A program made the translations under genes and the position numbers. From Aradus depressus (Eukaryota > Arthropoda > Insecta > Hemiptera > Aradidae): a stretch of 64,000 nucleotides of DNA. The notes under the pieces are model-generated. The model was given only the letters and a program-made list of their open reading frames with translations, was not told where the DNA came from and searched no databases. Position 1 is the first letter of the stretch, and each line of letters begins with the position of its first letter. Of this stretch, positions 22,010 through 32,769 are shown in pieces. The stretch spans positions 45,484,108 to 45,548,107 of the forward strand of contig OY759217.1 of assembly GCA_963662175.1 (NCBI GenBank). Reading direction: 5' to 3'.

Positions 22010-22631
22010 GCAGGCCCTATACACTATCAATCCGCTTGATCGAAACAGAGCGTCAAGCGATGGTGTCAAGCGTGATTGATAGTATAGGAACCCGTTTGAC
22101 GCTTGTTTGAAGAGCCTTGACGGTGATTGATGGAAAGTTTGAATGACTCAAGCGGCTGGACGCAGCGCTTGATAGTCTAGAGCAATTTCGATCAAGCATT
22201 GCGTCAGTCACCTGCTCGACACCAACGATGGAGGGTCGTTCGCTTTCGAAGGTTCGGACGTCGGAGATAATAATGCCGATCGAGAATTTACATAAAATTA
22301 ACAACTTTTTGTATACGTTTCAATTTTGCTATGGTTTTCGTGATTTTTAAATTCAATTATTTATATATGTTAAATCTTTTATGTACATAATTATATTAAC
22401 AACAAGTGTCAAGATGAGAATCCCCAAATCCTGATTCGAAACCATGGTATCTACACAACACTGATTCACTACAGTCCAGGAGGAGCAGTTCACTAGTCGA
22501 AAACTCCGCTACAAATGGGGTGTGATGAAAAGATTGATGGGATGCTTGATGCGCCCCAAGGCTGCTCGAAGCGCGTGTCAATCAGCTTGACGCGCTGTTT
22601 TGATCAAGCGGATTGATAGTGTAGGGCCTGC
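22010..22631. mobile_element. PIF/Harbinger-like MITE (622 bp)
   Basis: Inverted ends of about 48 bp: GCAGGCCCTATACACTATCA (22010) and TGATAGTGTAGGGCCTGC (22614-22631), continuing inward as ATCCGCTTGATC and its complement. The flanks are TAA (left) and TAG (right), compatible with a decayed 3-bp TWA duplication typical of PIF/Harbinger. Subterminal TTGATAGT and GTCAAGCG motifs recur inside (22026, 22076), possible transposase-binding repeats. The interior is AT-rich and non-coding. Confidence 0.75.
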
Positions 22632-22639
22632 TAGACTAC

Positions 22640-23280
22640 ACTATTATGTGCCATAGATGACACAGTAGCTCCCTGACGGGACGAGGTTAGAACTAATCAG
22701 ATTCCGGATTATTCAGCTATTTAGTGATTAATAACTATTCAACTGATTATTGTAAAGCTGATTAGCTGATTAGTTGTTAATTAATAACTATAATCAATAG
22801 CAACCACAGTTTGAACAGCAAAATAAGTCAATTAGTAATATTATGTATATGTACTAATAAAGGCTTCTGAGAGTGTTGTGGGAAGTTTAGAGGGGAAAAC
22901 AGAAACAGGTAAGCCCTGGGTACTTGGAGGGGGTGTTCCTAGGCTGAACTGTTTTGTTCCGTCATGTTGCAATCTTGTGAAATTGTGTCAGTAGCATTTT
23001 AATTTATGATCTCTACATCTTGGTAAGTACTGAATTTATCTGAAAACTAATAAAAAAAAAAAAACAAATTCTTCCATTAATTTCCCAGCTAAGTTTCCGT
23101 TTTCTCTCTGAAATCTATTTGGTTGAAAACCAAACCGGTTCTTACTCTGCGAGTTCTGAATTCTTATTCTAAATAGCGTTTTGATACATTCGTAACAGCC
23201 AGTGGATACTGTGGTTCCATATATAAAATTTTAATTTTTGTGTCGATGTCCATTACTTAGGCAGTGTGTAGGGTGTTTTG
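22640..23280. other. Interval without recognised elements
   Basis: Contains reiterated ATTAGT/CTGATTA words around 22690-22800 and a possible weak Rep-1 trace (TTGTGTCGATGTCCATTAC, 23238). No ORF or RNA gene seen. Confidence 0.35.
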
Positions 23281-23354
23281 AGTGAATATGAAGATGGCTG
23301 ATGGAGTGAGAAGTGATTATTTCACAAGTTGTCAAATAAGATGTAGTCTGACAC

Positions 23355-23415
23355 AGATTTATTATTTCTATTAGCTAGCCGGCTTTCGATGTTGCCCTCA
23401 TCATCAGGCAGTCTG
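23355..23415 (-). ncRNA. Hammerhead-ribozyme-like motif, HH-A left arm
   Basis: Minus strand: CUGAUGA (23407-23401), stem II GAGG-GCAA-CAUC (one mismatch), GAAA (23387-23384), AGC-CG-GCU stem III, CUA with cleavage predicted between 23376 and 23375. Confidence 0.6.
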
Positions 23416-23493
23416 ATAAAATAAATATTTTAGTAAATAAATTAAAAAATTTCATAATACAAATTTTTTATTTTATTTCTTTTAATATTTATT

Positions 23494-23556
23494 TTATCAG
23501 ACTGCCTGATGATGAGGGCAACCTTGAAAGCCGGCTAGCTAATACAAATCTGAGAG
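23494..23556 (+). ncRNA. Hammerhead-ribozyme-like motif, HH-A right arm
   Basis: CUGAUGA 23506-23512; stem II GAGG/CCUU with GCAA loop (23514-23525); GAAA 23526-23529; stem III AGC/GCU closed by CG; CUA ending at 23537. Stem I is supported twice: GC/GC next to the core and UCAGA (upstream) with UCUGA (downstream), separated by an internal loop as expected for a type I hammerhead. All catalytic-core bases are intact. Confidence 0.7.
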
Positions 23557-23619
23557 AGATCAGATTACATCTTATTTGACAACCTGTGAAAAAAAAAGAA
23601 GAAGAAAAGGTATTTGAGT

Positions 23620-24130
23620 ATATCCCCTTCTTCCATTGAGCTGATTCGGATAGATGTCGTCCTTCTGGGGTTTTAGGATTAATAATATGAAATATAGAGT
23701 CATACATTTATTATTTCAGAACGTATCGAAGGTTTTTGTGCTAAGCACTTGCCATAATTCCCTCATTCCCGTCAGCCGATTTGGCTAAAAATCAATCGGA
23801 ATATAATATATTATGCAAAGTGCCTTCCTTTGAGCTGTTAGAGGACAGGGGTGTGAAGCCCATTTTTATTTTGGCACCATTGGGGCGCACACTATGACAC
23901 ACACAAACACCCATGGCCCCGGGAGAGAAGTTTGGGTGAATCATTGCAACCAAAGCCCTAGCCTCCAGCCCACAGGGCCACTAGGAATTGAAAATCAATC
24001 ACAAAAGTACAGAAGGACAAGAAGAACTTTGCCATCTTTGTGAGGTATAAGGGAAGTAATGTAATCGGTCGATTCCTCATCTTAATAATCGTCTGAAAAC
24101 AAGACAAATAAAGACGACATCTAATGATTT
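23620..24130. repeat. Rep-1 fragments
   Basis: GATGTCGTCCTTCTGGGG (23652), GTCAGCCGATTTGGCTAAAA (23779) and GGGAAGTAATGTAATCGGTC (24051). Between them, 23820-24040 is unassigned. Confidence 0.5.
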
Positions 24131-24545
24131 TCGTCTTTATGGGGTTTTGAGTTCACATATGAAATTTTGTATCGATACATTTTTTCTATCGGCAGTTATT
24201 GGAGATTTTGTGTTAAGCCTCTCCACTAATCCCTCCCCCTTTCCTTTGGTCAATTTGGCTGAAATCAATAGATGTGCTCGTTTGAGGGTTCTGAATTCAC
24301 ATTTAAAATTTCAAGTCGATACATTCATTCTATAGGGAGTTATCCTGTCCACAGACACACAGACTGACATATTTTTTTTTTTTCATTCATTTTTGTAATC
24401 TGGAGGTCTTTACCATCGAATTTTTGACCGATTACATAACTTCCCCTATACTTCGTATAATTGGAAAAGTAAAAAAAGTCGTCGGTGAATCACTGGTAAT
24501 GTACTTCCCCAACCGGAATTAATCAATTAAATGTTTGCTCTCCCC
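24130..24545 (+). repeat. Rep-1 copy plus adjacent left end
   Basis: TTATGGGGTTTTGAGTTCAC, TGTATCGATACATT, TCACAGACACACAGACTGACA, then AACTTCCCCTATACTTCG. A second copy's left end (GTCGTCGGTGAATCACTGG, 24479) follows immediately, a head-to-tail junction. Confidence 0.65.
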
Positions 24546-24561
24546 CGAAAATCAATCAGTA

Positions 24562-24832
24562 TGTGTGCTGCTTGCCTTCTGAGCTCATGATCGTGGGTTC
24601 AACATTTTTATCTGGAAGGTAAAATAAACTTAAGAACTCTGTCCTTCGGATGGGACGTTAAGCGATGGTCCCGAGCCTAGGTTAATAAAAATTTATGGTA
24701 GGCAAAATTTAGGACTCCCGCAGTAGAGGCGGGCTCATGTTCACCAGAGTGACGAAAGAGCGCTCTGGTAGTAAGCGATATGACCTCGTAGTTAAAGTCC
24801 GGGCATGAGTCATAATAACTAATGATTTTCTG
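24562..24832 (+). mobile_element. SINE-B, 5'-truncated
   Basis: Starts inside the tRNA part (GTGTGCTGCTTGCC...GAGCTCATGATCGTGGGTTC), then CTGTCCTTCGGATGGGACGT, CACCAGAGTGACGAAAGAGC, and ends GGGCATGAGTCATAATAACT. Confidence 0.8.
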
Positions 24833-25012
24833 CCAAATCGGCCTTGGAAAAGTGGAGGATTAGAGGTGGTTTAACACAAAAACCATAGTAACAGATGTTA
24901 TACTAATGTATGTATCGACATGAAATGAGGATCCAGAAAACCCTGATTAAAATACTCATTAATTTTCAGAAAAATTTGTGAAGTACATTGCCAATGATTC
25001 ACCGACGATTTA
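24832..25012 (-). repeat. Rep-1 fragment
   Basis: GCCAAATCGGCCTTGGAAAA, TAATGTATGTATCGACATGA, and a right end GAAGTACATTGCCAATGATT. Confidence 0.55.
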
Positions 25013-25388
25013 TTATCATTATTTTTTAGAGCGATAATAATGTTGCATTTATATCTGCATTGAACAAATCAAAGTTGCGTGAGACCGATGATACATCAAA
25101 AATGAACGACAAAAATACATTTATATATGAAATAGCTTCAAGTCAGGCTATGTCATGTACTTTTTTTTTTCGGTTTTACATCTGTATATCATATTTCATT
25201 ACATTTCCTAAAAGCCAAAGTTGGATAAAAAATATAGAAGCATGAAGAGGAAAATATATATATTTGAAGTAGATAACATGTTGTGTATCTAGACAGCCAT
25301 CTTGGGGAGGACCATCTCAAAAATGAAAAAAATTTAATCTACTTAGCATCTTCTACATGGGGAAGTTGAATAGGCTTTAGGCCGCCTC

Positions 25389-25600
25389 AAACGATAATCC
25401 ACACTCCAATCTAATTCTTTATACCTGATTAAAATAAATGAGCCGAGTAATATACACACAAGTATACAGGATAACAATGATAATAAGGCCTTTAGCTTTG
25501 ATCTTCATCTTGTCCTGTGCGATATATATATTAAACGATAATCTACACTCTAATCTAATTCTTTCTACCTGATTAAAATAAATGAGCTGAGTAACATTTA
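25389..25600 (+). repeat. Direct repeat pair (about 69 bp, spaced 143 bp)
   Basis: AAACGATAATCCACACTCCA...CTGATTAAAATAAATGAGCC at 25389-25457 is repeated with a few substitutions at 25532-25600. The second copy abuts a SINE-B fragment. Confidence 0.75.
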
Positions 25601-25715
25601 AGACTCCCACTGTAGGTAGAGACGTGTTCATGTCCACCAGAGCGACGAAAGAACGCTCTGGTAGTAGGCAACATGACCTCATAATTAAAGCCCAGGCATG
25701 AGTAAAAAAAAAATA
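25595..25715 (+). mobile_element. SINE-B 3' fragment
   Basis: AAGACTCCCACTGTAGGTAG, ATGTCCACCAGAGCGACGAA, CTCTGGTAGTAGGC and AAAGCCCAGGCATGAGT, then an A-run. Confidence 0.8.
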
Positions 25716-26400
25716 AACATGATAGCTTGTAAATTAGATACATTAACAGTTATTAAATCATAGAGTCGGTCACCATTAATACTAATAGTAGTAAAAAATA
25801 AAATTATAAGTAAATAACAGGGAATAAATAATAAATAAGCAGGTTATTTCAAGTAGGTCAATTACGTTATCTTCCCTATTAGTAATTTTTAGTTACAATA
25901 TTTTAAAAATATGTTAAAATTTTCAATGATTTTGACTGTTAACTTATCCCCTTTTCACCCCTAAATAGAAATTTCTTCCCTCAGGGCTTATGTAAGACCT
26001 TTAATACGATGTCCTACTCAATGTTCAATTTTATTATTTTTTATATTCTATTTTCTGTCATGTACACTGTCGTATATACTGTTTGTTTTTAAAAATCTCA
26101 AACATTTTGAATAAATAGGATGGTAATTTAAATTTTAAAACCAAAATTACTTTTTTTTAATATAAAAAGAATTAAAATTTTGTTCATTATGAATAAACAA
26201 TTATAAAATATTTTCAAAGGTATAATTAGAAAGTTACTATTATAAGAAGAAGTTAGCAATAACAGTAACCTGACTGAAGGTAATTTAATTTAATTTAATT
26301 AAAAAACATCATTAATTCATGTAATTAATTATAAATAAACGTTTACTCATAGGAAAGTAATAAAAGAAAAAAACCTTTACATTATAAGTTACAGGTATCC
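25716..26400. other. AT-rich interval without recognised elements
   Basis: Low-complexity AT sequence with a TAATT/ATTTA run at 26280-26305. No gene or repeat family assigned. Confidence 0.4.
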
Positions 26401-26419
26401 AATCGCAAGTGGTTAAAAC

Positions 26420-27060
26420 AAATGGTGAATCACCGACAATCTACTTCCCCAGTAGGACTTAATCAATGAAGTTTCGTTCTACCTCTAGAACCATTCTACC
26501 GTTTGTGCTATACATCACTAGTTTACTATTCTGAATGATCATACAACATTTTGTATCGATACATTCATTACACTTGGAGTTATAAGAGTTTTTGAGTCGA
26601 GCCCCTCTGATCCCGCTTTCCATTTGGTCGAATCCGCAGAAAATTTATATGTGTCGTCCTTATGGGGTTTTGAATTAAAATATAAAATTTCATTCCGATA
26701 TATTCATTACCTCGGTAGTTATTGGGGTTTTTGTGTTGAGCACTACTTCAGTTTTTGTGTTGAGCACTACTTCAGTTTTTATTCGAGTTTTTACTTCATC
26801 AGCTAAATGAAGTATAGAGGAAGTTATTTAATCGGTCAGAATTTCAATGTTGAGTTTTCACTAAAATTAATCAATACATTCATTGCAACGGGAATTATTC
26901 AAGTTTTCGTGTTAAACCTCCCCCTTAACTCCCCTTTCCCTTTCGCCGATTTGGCTGAGATTATATAGGTACCGTACTTAGACGCTCCTGGGTACACATA
27001 TCAAATTTCGTTTCGATACATTCATTCTATCGGTTATCTTGTTTATAGACACACAGATCG
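26420..27060 (+). repeat. Rep-1 copies (one and a half)
   Basis: Left end GGTGAATCACCGACAATCTA (26423), three CGATAYATTCATT blocks (26558, 26695, 27016), a local TGAGCACTACTTCAGTTTTT duplication (26737, 26760) and AGACACACAGATCG at 27048. Confidence 0.65.
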
Positions 27061-27415
27061 AATTTTTACTTTGTTATGCCTACAGTATAAGGAAGTATGT
27101 AATCGTGCGAAAATCCGAGATCGAGGTTTCAACTGATTTTCACGTTTCAAGGTCCCCTGAATACGTTTTGACCATTTTCGCCATGATGTCTGTCTGTGCG
27201 TGTGTCTGTGTATGTGATTGATTTTAACAATAGTTGTAGAGAAAACTAAGATATATATTTTATGAGAAATAAGATTTTTTAGGTCGTCTGGTTTTCGAGA
27301 TCTATACCGGAAACCATCATGAAATGTAGTTTTGAAACACATATTTCTGGGCGTTTCCTTGATTTATGCGAAAACTTATCAATACGACATAAGTTTTAGC
27401 GCCCCGAAAAATCTA
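27060..27415 (+). repeat. Rep-2 copy (longest in window)
   Basis: GTAATCGTGCGAAAATCCGA, AAGGTCCCCTGAATACG, CTGTCTGTGCGTGTGTCTGT, AGGTCGTCTGGTTTTCGAGA and GTAGTTTTGAAACACATATT. Parts recur at 3480, 20740, 35265, 50265 and 61310. Non-coding as seen. Confidence 0.55.
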
Positions 27416-27449
27416 AACTAAATGTCTATAAGGAATAATGAGTTAGTTA

Positions 27450-27727
27450 TTATGACTCATGCCCTTGCTTTAACTACGAACTAATATCGCCTACTACCAG
27501 AGCGTTCTTTCGACATTCTGGTGGACATGAACCCGAATCCTATATGTATGTGGGAGTCCTAAATTTTGCCTACCCTAAATTTTTATTCACCTAGGAGGGC
27601 AGAGGTCTTTAACGAGTACCTGACATCGTACAGACTCGGGACTATCGCTTAACGTCCCATCCGAAGGACGGCGTGTTCAAGTTTATTTTACCTCTCAGAT
27701 AAAATAAATTAAGGGCCTCGGCCGGGT
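27450..27727 (-). mobile_element. SINE-B, truncated at the tRNA end
   Basis: 3' domain through CCGTCCTTCGGATGGGACG, stopping in CCGGCCGAGG at about 27725. The left breakpoint of the 1784-bp duplication lies inside it at 27597. Confidence 0.75.
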
Positions 27728-27925
27728 TTTGATGACTTGTGTGACATCCGAAAGACAGTTCTGTAATGTGCTATATATACACACTGATTCAAAGGTTAAA
27801 ATAAATAAATAATTACTTTGAGATCAAAAATATTTCAAAATAATGTTTAAATTGTAGCAACGAATTATAAGAAATTTTTTATTATTGGTAGTTTTTATGA
27901 AAAATTATAAAATTAAAAAACAAAA

Positions 27926-28013
27926 CGCTTAACGTCCCATCCGAAGGACGGCGTGTTCAAGTTTATTTTACCTCTCAGATAAAATAAACTAAGGACCTCG
28001 GCCGGGTTTCGAA
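27926..28013 (-). mobile_element. SINE-B 5' part (second piece)
   Basis: Minus strand GGGTTCGAAACCCGGCCGAG... to GACGTTAAGCG. It repeats the 27645-27727 sequence about 277 bp away, so one SINE-B was locally duplicated around 27728-27925. Repeated at 29710 in unit 2. Confidence 0.7.
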
Positions 28014-28075
28014 CCCATCTATAAGAAATATATCTAACAATAAGTAATTTTTACTTTTTTATTTTTAGTAATTTT

Positions 28076-28274
28076 GGGAGCCATGGTGGCCGTGCGGGCT
28101 AGAGCGTAGGGCTCTGGTCGCATGGTCTCACCATGGTTTGCGGATTCGAATCCCGTCCAGGAGTGAGTTTTATTTCCTAGATAGAACTCCCTCCCGGGGC
28201 CATGGATGTCGTAAGTAACTAGATAATCATGGGACATGGCTAATATGCATCGTACATAAGGGCAAAAAAAAAAA
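28076..28274 (+). mobile_element. SINE-A with 9-bp TSD
   Basis: Flanked by AGTAATTTT (28067-28075 and 28275-28283). A box around GTGGCCGTGCGGGCTAGAGC, B box GATTCGAATCCC, body, then A12. Present identically in both duplication units, so it predates the duplication. The 67-aa minus frame over it is spurious. Confidence 0.9.
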
Positions 28275-28404
28275 AGTAATTTTTAAACGTAACTCATAGC
28301 AACAAACTTTAAAATATAATAATAATTATATATTATTATATTACATATTATTATTATATATATATATAGTTTTTTTGAAAAATTATAAAAATTGTGAAAA
28401 TTAT

Positions 28405-28608
28405 GTGCCGTGGCCATTACAGGATTTTCTTATACCAACATCGCTTACCGATTATTTTCTCTTCCCTTCCTCTTCTCGAAATCATTTCATTTTATCTCTT
28501 GGTACAGAGTTATCTTGATAGTAAACATTCTTATACCAAGTAATGCCAGTATGAAATAGTTTTGAGAAGGGGGAAAGACAGTGATCTGTAAGTGTGGTTG
28601 GTAGTTCA
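28405..28608. mobile_element. Foldback element FB-1 (unit 1)
   Basis: GGCCATTACAGGATTTTCTT...CTCGAAATCATTTCATTTTA on the left; CCAGTATGAAATAGTTTTGA...CTGTAAGTGTGGTTGGTA on the right as its inverted copy. Short centre. Repeated at 30189-30392. Confidence 0.75.
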
Positions 28609-29011
28609 GAAAACATGAAATTCCATTGATTTCTCGCCGATTACATAACTTCCCCTATACTTTGTATAGCTGAAGAAGAAAACAGAAAATGTGTCAATAA
28701 GTTTCTTTAACTGAAACTATAATGAGGTAATCATTATGGGGGTGAGAGGAGCTAATCCGTAAAGTAATCCATTGATTACTTTCATTACTAACTGAGACAG
28801 GCTGAAGGGAACAGAAATTAGAAGGAAATCGATGATATTCAAACCAGGAGTGTAGCTTCTTATAGAAGGAATCTTCTAAATTAATAAGATTAATTTAACT
28901 AATGATGGTTCTTTTAGGGATAACACATTTTCCTTAATTATTTCATGAAAATTGCTTTCCTATCGTCGGAGGCAGATTATTTTTCAACATATTTTAAGTA
29001 GATTTTTGAAT

Positions 29012-29168
29012 CTTTTTACTTCCCCAGAAGGGGTTATGTAATTTTATGTTCTCCGACCTCCAAATAATCCTAAAAACTATCGATGCAATGAATGTATCGA
29101 CACGAAATTTAATATGTGTATCCAGAACCCTCTAAGGACGAGGCATATAGATTTTCAGTCAAATTATT
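29012..29168 (-). repeat. Rep-1 fragment (unit 1; repeated at 30796)
   Basis: TTACTTCCCCAGAAGGGGTT, ATGCAATGAATGTATCGACA and CGAAATTTAATATGTGTATC, truncated before its second block. Confidence 0.6.
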
Positions 29169-29224
29169 AAAAGGTTAGTCAGTTATTACGAGATCCCATG
29201 ACCAAGTGACAGACGTGTCTGTAG

Positions 29225-29511
29225 TTTATTGGTTAGGTTAGCTTTTATGACTCATGCTCGGCTTTAACTACGAGGTCATATCGCCTACTACCAGAGCGCT
29301 CTTTCATCACTCTGGTGGACATGAGCGCGACTCTAATTTGGAGTCCTAAATTTTGCCTACCCTAAATTTTTATTCACATAGGGCAGAGGTCTTTAACGAG
29401 TACCTGACATCGTACAGACTCGGGACTATCGCTTAACGTCCCATCCGAAGGACGGCGTGTTCAAGTTTATTTTACCTCTCAGATAAAATAAATTAAGGGC
29501 CTCGGCCGGGT
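29225..29511 (-). mobile_element. SINE-B at the unit 1/unit 2 junction
   Basis: Starts after TTGGTTAGGTTAG (the CCTAA-type tail, minus strand), carries ATGACTCATGCTCGGCTTT and continues through the junction at 29381. It repeats at 31009-31295. Confidence 0.8.
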
Positions 29512-29859
29512 TTTGATGACTTGTGTGACATCCGAAAGACAGTTCTGTAATGTGCTATATATACACACTGATTCAAAGGTTAAAATAAATAAATAATTAC
29601 TTTGAGATCAAAAATATTTCAAAATAATGTTTAAATTGTAGCAACGAATTATAAGAAATTTTTTATTATTGGTAGTTTTTATGAAAAATTATAAAATTAA
29701 AAAACAAAACGCTTAACGTCCCATCCGAAGGACGGCGTGTTCAAGTTTATTTTACCTCTCAGATAAAATAAACTAAGGACCTCGGCCGGGTTTCGAACCC
29801 ATCTATAAGAAATATATCTAACAATAAGTAATTTTTACTTTTTTATTTTTAGTAATTTT

Positions 29860-30058
29860 GGGAGCCATGGTGGCCGTGCGGGCTAGAGCGTAGGGCTCTG
29901 GTCGCATGGTCTCACCATGGTTTGCGGATTCGAATCCCGTCCAGGAGTGAGTTTTATTTCCTAGATAGAACTCCCTCCCGGGGCCATGGATGTTGTAAGT
30001 AACTAGATAATCATGGGACATGGCTAATATGCATCGTACATAAGGGCAAAAAAAAAAA
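29860..30058 (+). mobile_element. SINE-A (unit 2 copy)
   Basis: Duplicate of 28076-28274, differing by one substitution (T at 29994). Same 9-bp flanking repeat. Confidence 0.9.
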
Positions 30059-30188
30059 AGTAATTTTTAAACGTAACTCATAGCAACAAACTTTAAAATA
30101 TAATAATAATTATATATTATCATATTACATATTATTATTATATATATATATAGTTTTTTTGAAAAATTATAAAAATTGTGAAAATTAT

Positions 30189-30392
30189 GTGCCGTGGCCA
30201 TTACAGGATTTTCTTATACCAACATCGCTTACCGATTATTTTCTCTTCCCTTCCTCTTCTCGAAATCATTTCATTTTATCTCTTGGTACAGAGTTATCTT
30301 GATAGTAAACATTCTTATACCAAGTAATGCCAGTATGAAATAGTTTTGAGAAGGGGGAAAGACAGTGATCTGTAAGTGTGGTTGGTAGTTCA
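30189..30392. mobile_element. Foldback element FB-1 (unit 2 copy)
   Basis: Duplicate of 28405-28608. Confidence 0.75.
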
Positions 30393-31164
30393 GAAACCAT
30401 GAAATTCCATTGATTTCTCGCCGATTACATAACTTCCCCTATACTTTGTATAGCTGAAGAAGAAAACAGAAAATGTGTCAATAAGTTTCTTTAACTGAAA
30501 CTATAATGAGGTAATCATTATGGGGGTGAGAGGAGCTAATCCGTAAAGTAATCCATTGATTACTTTCATTACTAACTGAGACAGGCTGAAGGGAACAGAA
30601 ATTAGAAGGAAATCGATGATATTCAAACCAGGAGTGTAGCTTCTTATAGAAGGAATCTTCTAAATTAATAAGATTAATTTAACTAATGATGGTTCTTTTA
30701 GGGATAACACATTTTCCTTAATTATTTCATGAAAATTGCTTTCCTATCGTCGGAGGCAGATTATTTTTCAACATATTTTAAGTAGATTTTTGAATCTTTT
30801 TACTTCCCCAGAAGGGGTTATGTAATTTTATGTTCTCCGACCTCCAAATAATCCTAAAAACTATCGATGCAATGAATGTATCGACACGAAATTTAATATG
30901 TGTATCCAGAACCCTCTAAGGACGAGGCATATAGATTTTCAGTCAAATTATTAAAAGGTTAGTCAGTTATTACGAGATCCCATGACCAAGTGACAGACGT
31001 GTCTGTAGTTTATTGGTTAGGTTAGCTTTTATGACTCATGCTCGGCTTTAACTACGAGGTCATATCGCCTACTACCAGAGCGCTCTTTCATCACTCTGGT
31101 GGACATGAGCGCGACTCTAATTTGGAGTCCTAAATTTTGCCTACCCTAAATTTTTATTCACATA

Positions 31165-31493
31165 GGGCAGAGGTCTTTAACGAGTACCTGACATCGTACA
31201 GACTCGGGACTATCGCTTAACGTCCCATCCGAAGGACGGCGTGTTCAAGTTTATTTTACCTCTCAGATAAAATAAATTAAGGGCCTCGGCCGGGTTTTGA
31301 TGACTTGTGTGACATCCGAAAGACAGTTCTGTAATGTGCTATATATACACACTGATTCAAAGGTTAAAATAAATAAATAATTACTTTGAGATCAAAAATA
31401 TTTCAAAATAATGTTTAAATTGTAGCAACGAATTATAAGAAATTTTTTATTATTGGTAGTTTTTATGAAAAATTATAAAATTAAAAAACAAAA
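31165..31493. repeat. Partial third unit of the 1784-bp duplication (329 bp)
   Basis: Matches the first 329 bp of the unit, then switches at AACAAAA|TGGCC (31493/31494) into an FB-1 end instead of continuing into SINE-B. Confidence 0.9.
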
Positions 31494-31765
31494 TGGCCAG
31501 TACAGGACTTTCTTAAACCAACCACGTGTTTACAGATCACTCTCTCTCCCCCTCCACCTACTAAAAGTCATGTCATACTGTTCATTACTGGGTTACTCTC
31601 AGAGTTACGCTGTACAATGAAACAAAGTACCGCAGATGCCAACATATTACTTTCATATATTCAGTAATGCCAGTATGAAATGATTTTGAGAAGGGGGGAG
31701 AGAGTGGTCTGTAAGCGTGGTTGGTATAAGAAAGTCCTTTAATGGCCACATTATATCTCTGGTCA
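31494..31765. mobile_element. Foldback element FB-1, most intact copy
   Basis: TGGCCAGTACAGGACTTTCT... and ...AAGAAAGTCCTTTAATGGCC are inverted ends. Further inward, CCACGTGTTTACAGATCACT pairs with GTGGTCTGTAAGCGTGG. The centre has GAGTTACGCTGTACAATGAA. Non-coding, 272 bp. Confidence 0.8.
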
Positions 31766-32323
31766 CAGGGAATAAATTGCTAAGTCTAAATTCGTAACTT
31801 TTATGGCCACACTTTTTTACTTTTGCATAAATCGTGTAAATCCAGTTTTTGGAATAAATAAATTATGTTTGCATCATTATTTATCATATACCTTCTAAAT
31901 CTATAGGAGTGAATGAAAATGAATATTGTTAATCCTTTCTTGGATTTTCTCTTAGTCACCTAATCATTCCCCATCACTTACCTAATTATTAACCATACTT
32001 TATGAAATACTTGTGAATGATGTCTCTCTAAAGTTGAGCAAATTGATTTAACCGAAAACACCCTCTTCACTTGGAATAGTCTGCCATAGTGAATAAATGG
32101 TTAAATGCAGTTATCTCGTGAATGATTCCTCAAAGAAGTAGATTAAGTTGATTTAACCGAGAACATACACAATTTTACGAGATACCAAGAAACCCACATC
32201 TTTATAATTCCAATAGTATTTGAGTCCTGAGCTCCCAACTTCTTCACAGTGCGCAGATCGATCATCATAGTACACCTAACTCATTTTGGCTATTTTACGA
32301 CTTAACAATTTATTCCCTGTGAC
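31762..32323. mobile_element. MITE-like element with GTCACAGGGAATAAATT ends (562 bp)
   Basis: GTCACAGGGAATAAATTG (31762) and CAATTTATTCCCTGTGAC (32306-32323) are perfect inverted ends. The similarity extends to about 40 bp (TAAGTC, AAAAT). The interior repeats TTGATTTAACCGA at 32041 and 32149. No clear TSD, so superfamily unassigned. Confidence 0.65.
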
Positions 32324-32351
32324 TATAGATATATTTTAATTTGTTTTCTTA

Positions 32352-32432
32352 CCTATTGTATTATTGTAGTTATTCTAAGGAAATCATGGTCTCAGAATAC
32401 AATTATTTTTTCCATTTAATTTAATGTTAATT
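32352..32432 (+). mobile_element. LINE-J 3' end, degenerate
   Basis: TTATTCTAAGGAAATCATGG, TCTCAGAATACAATTATTTT and TTCCATTTAATTT resemble the LINE-J terminus at 60-110 and 45405-45445, with the hairpin eroded. Confidence 0.4.
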
Positions 32433-32769
32433 TTCTATTATAACATGGGGAAGGTTGCCAGAGCCTGTAAGACTATTACAATAGATTGCAGAGGAGACTG
32501 AGCGGATTAGGTCATATCTCCTCCGGATCTATATTCTTGTTATAAGATGAGATGAATTCCCCTACATGTCTGCCTATTTTGTCTGATTAAACATCAATGT
32601 TTGCGTTGCTTTGATCCCTCCTGTTGATACAGATAACATCCAATCCAAGGCCCAACATCTACATATCTTGGACCAACGTTAGGAACTGGATTACTCCAGT
32701 TCAGATTCACCTGGAGAGAATATTTAACCAATAAAATAACAATGTTTTTGAAACTGATGTCCAATTAGA

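Larger units (their letters stand above)
23288..23592. mobile_element. HH-A palindromic element
   Basis: Arms 23322-23425 and 23490-23590 are inverted copies (ACAAGTTGTCAAATAAGATG / CATCTTATTTGACAACCTGT). An extra tail of about 35 nt (AGATGGCTGATGGAGTGAG...) is present only at the left; the same tail in opposite orientation follows the HH-A relic at 4600-4650. Both arms carry a hammerhead-like motif pointing outward. Same layout as HH-D despite unrelated sequence. Confidence 0.7.
27597..29380. repeat. 1784-bp tandem duplication, unit 1
   Basis: Every landmark recurs 1784 bp downstream. I see only three substitutions against unit 2 (C28210T, T28337C, A28613C). The unit holds SINE-B pieces, a SINE-A, an FB-1 foldback and a Rep-1 fragment. 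Confidence 0.95.
29381..31164. repeat. 1784-bp tandem duplication, unit 2
   Basis: Near-identical repeat of 27597-29380, with the second SINE-A (29860-30058), FB-1 (30189-30392) and Rep-1 fragment (30796-30952). Confidence 0.95.

Noticed and set aside
21815..22069. Frames encoding GVLSVFLPSSAKSIR and LMLLAEDGRNTEST (also at 34528-34848)
   Set aside because: They are translations of the HH-D palindrome arms, and the same words occur on both strands because the DNA is palindromic.
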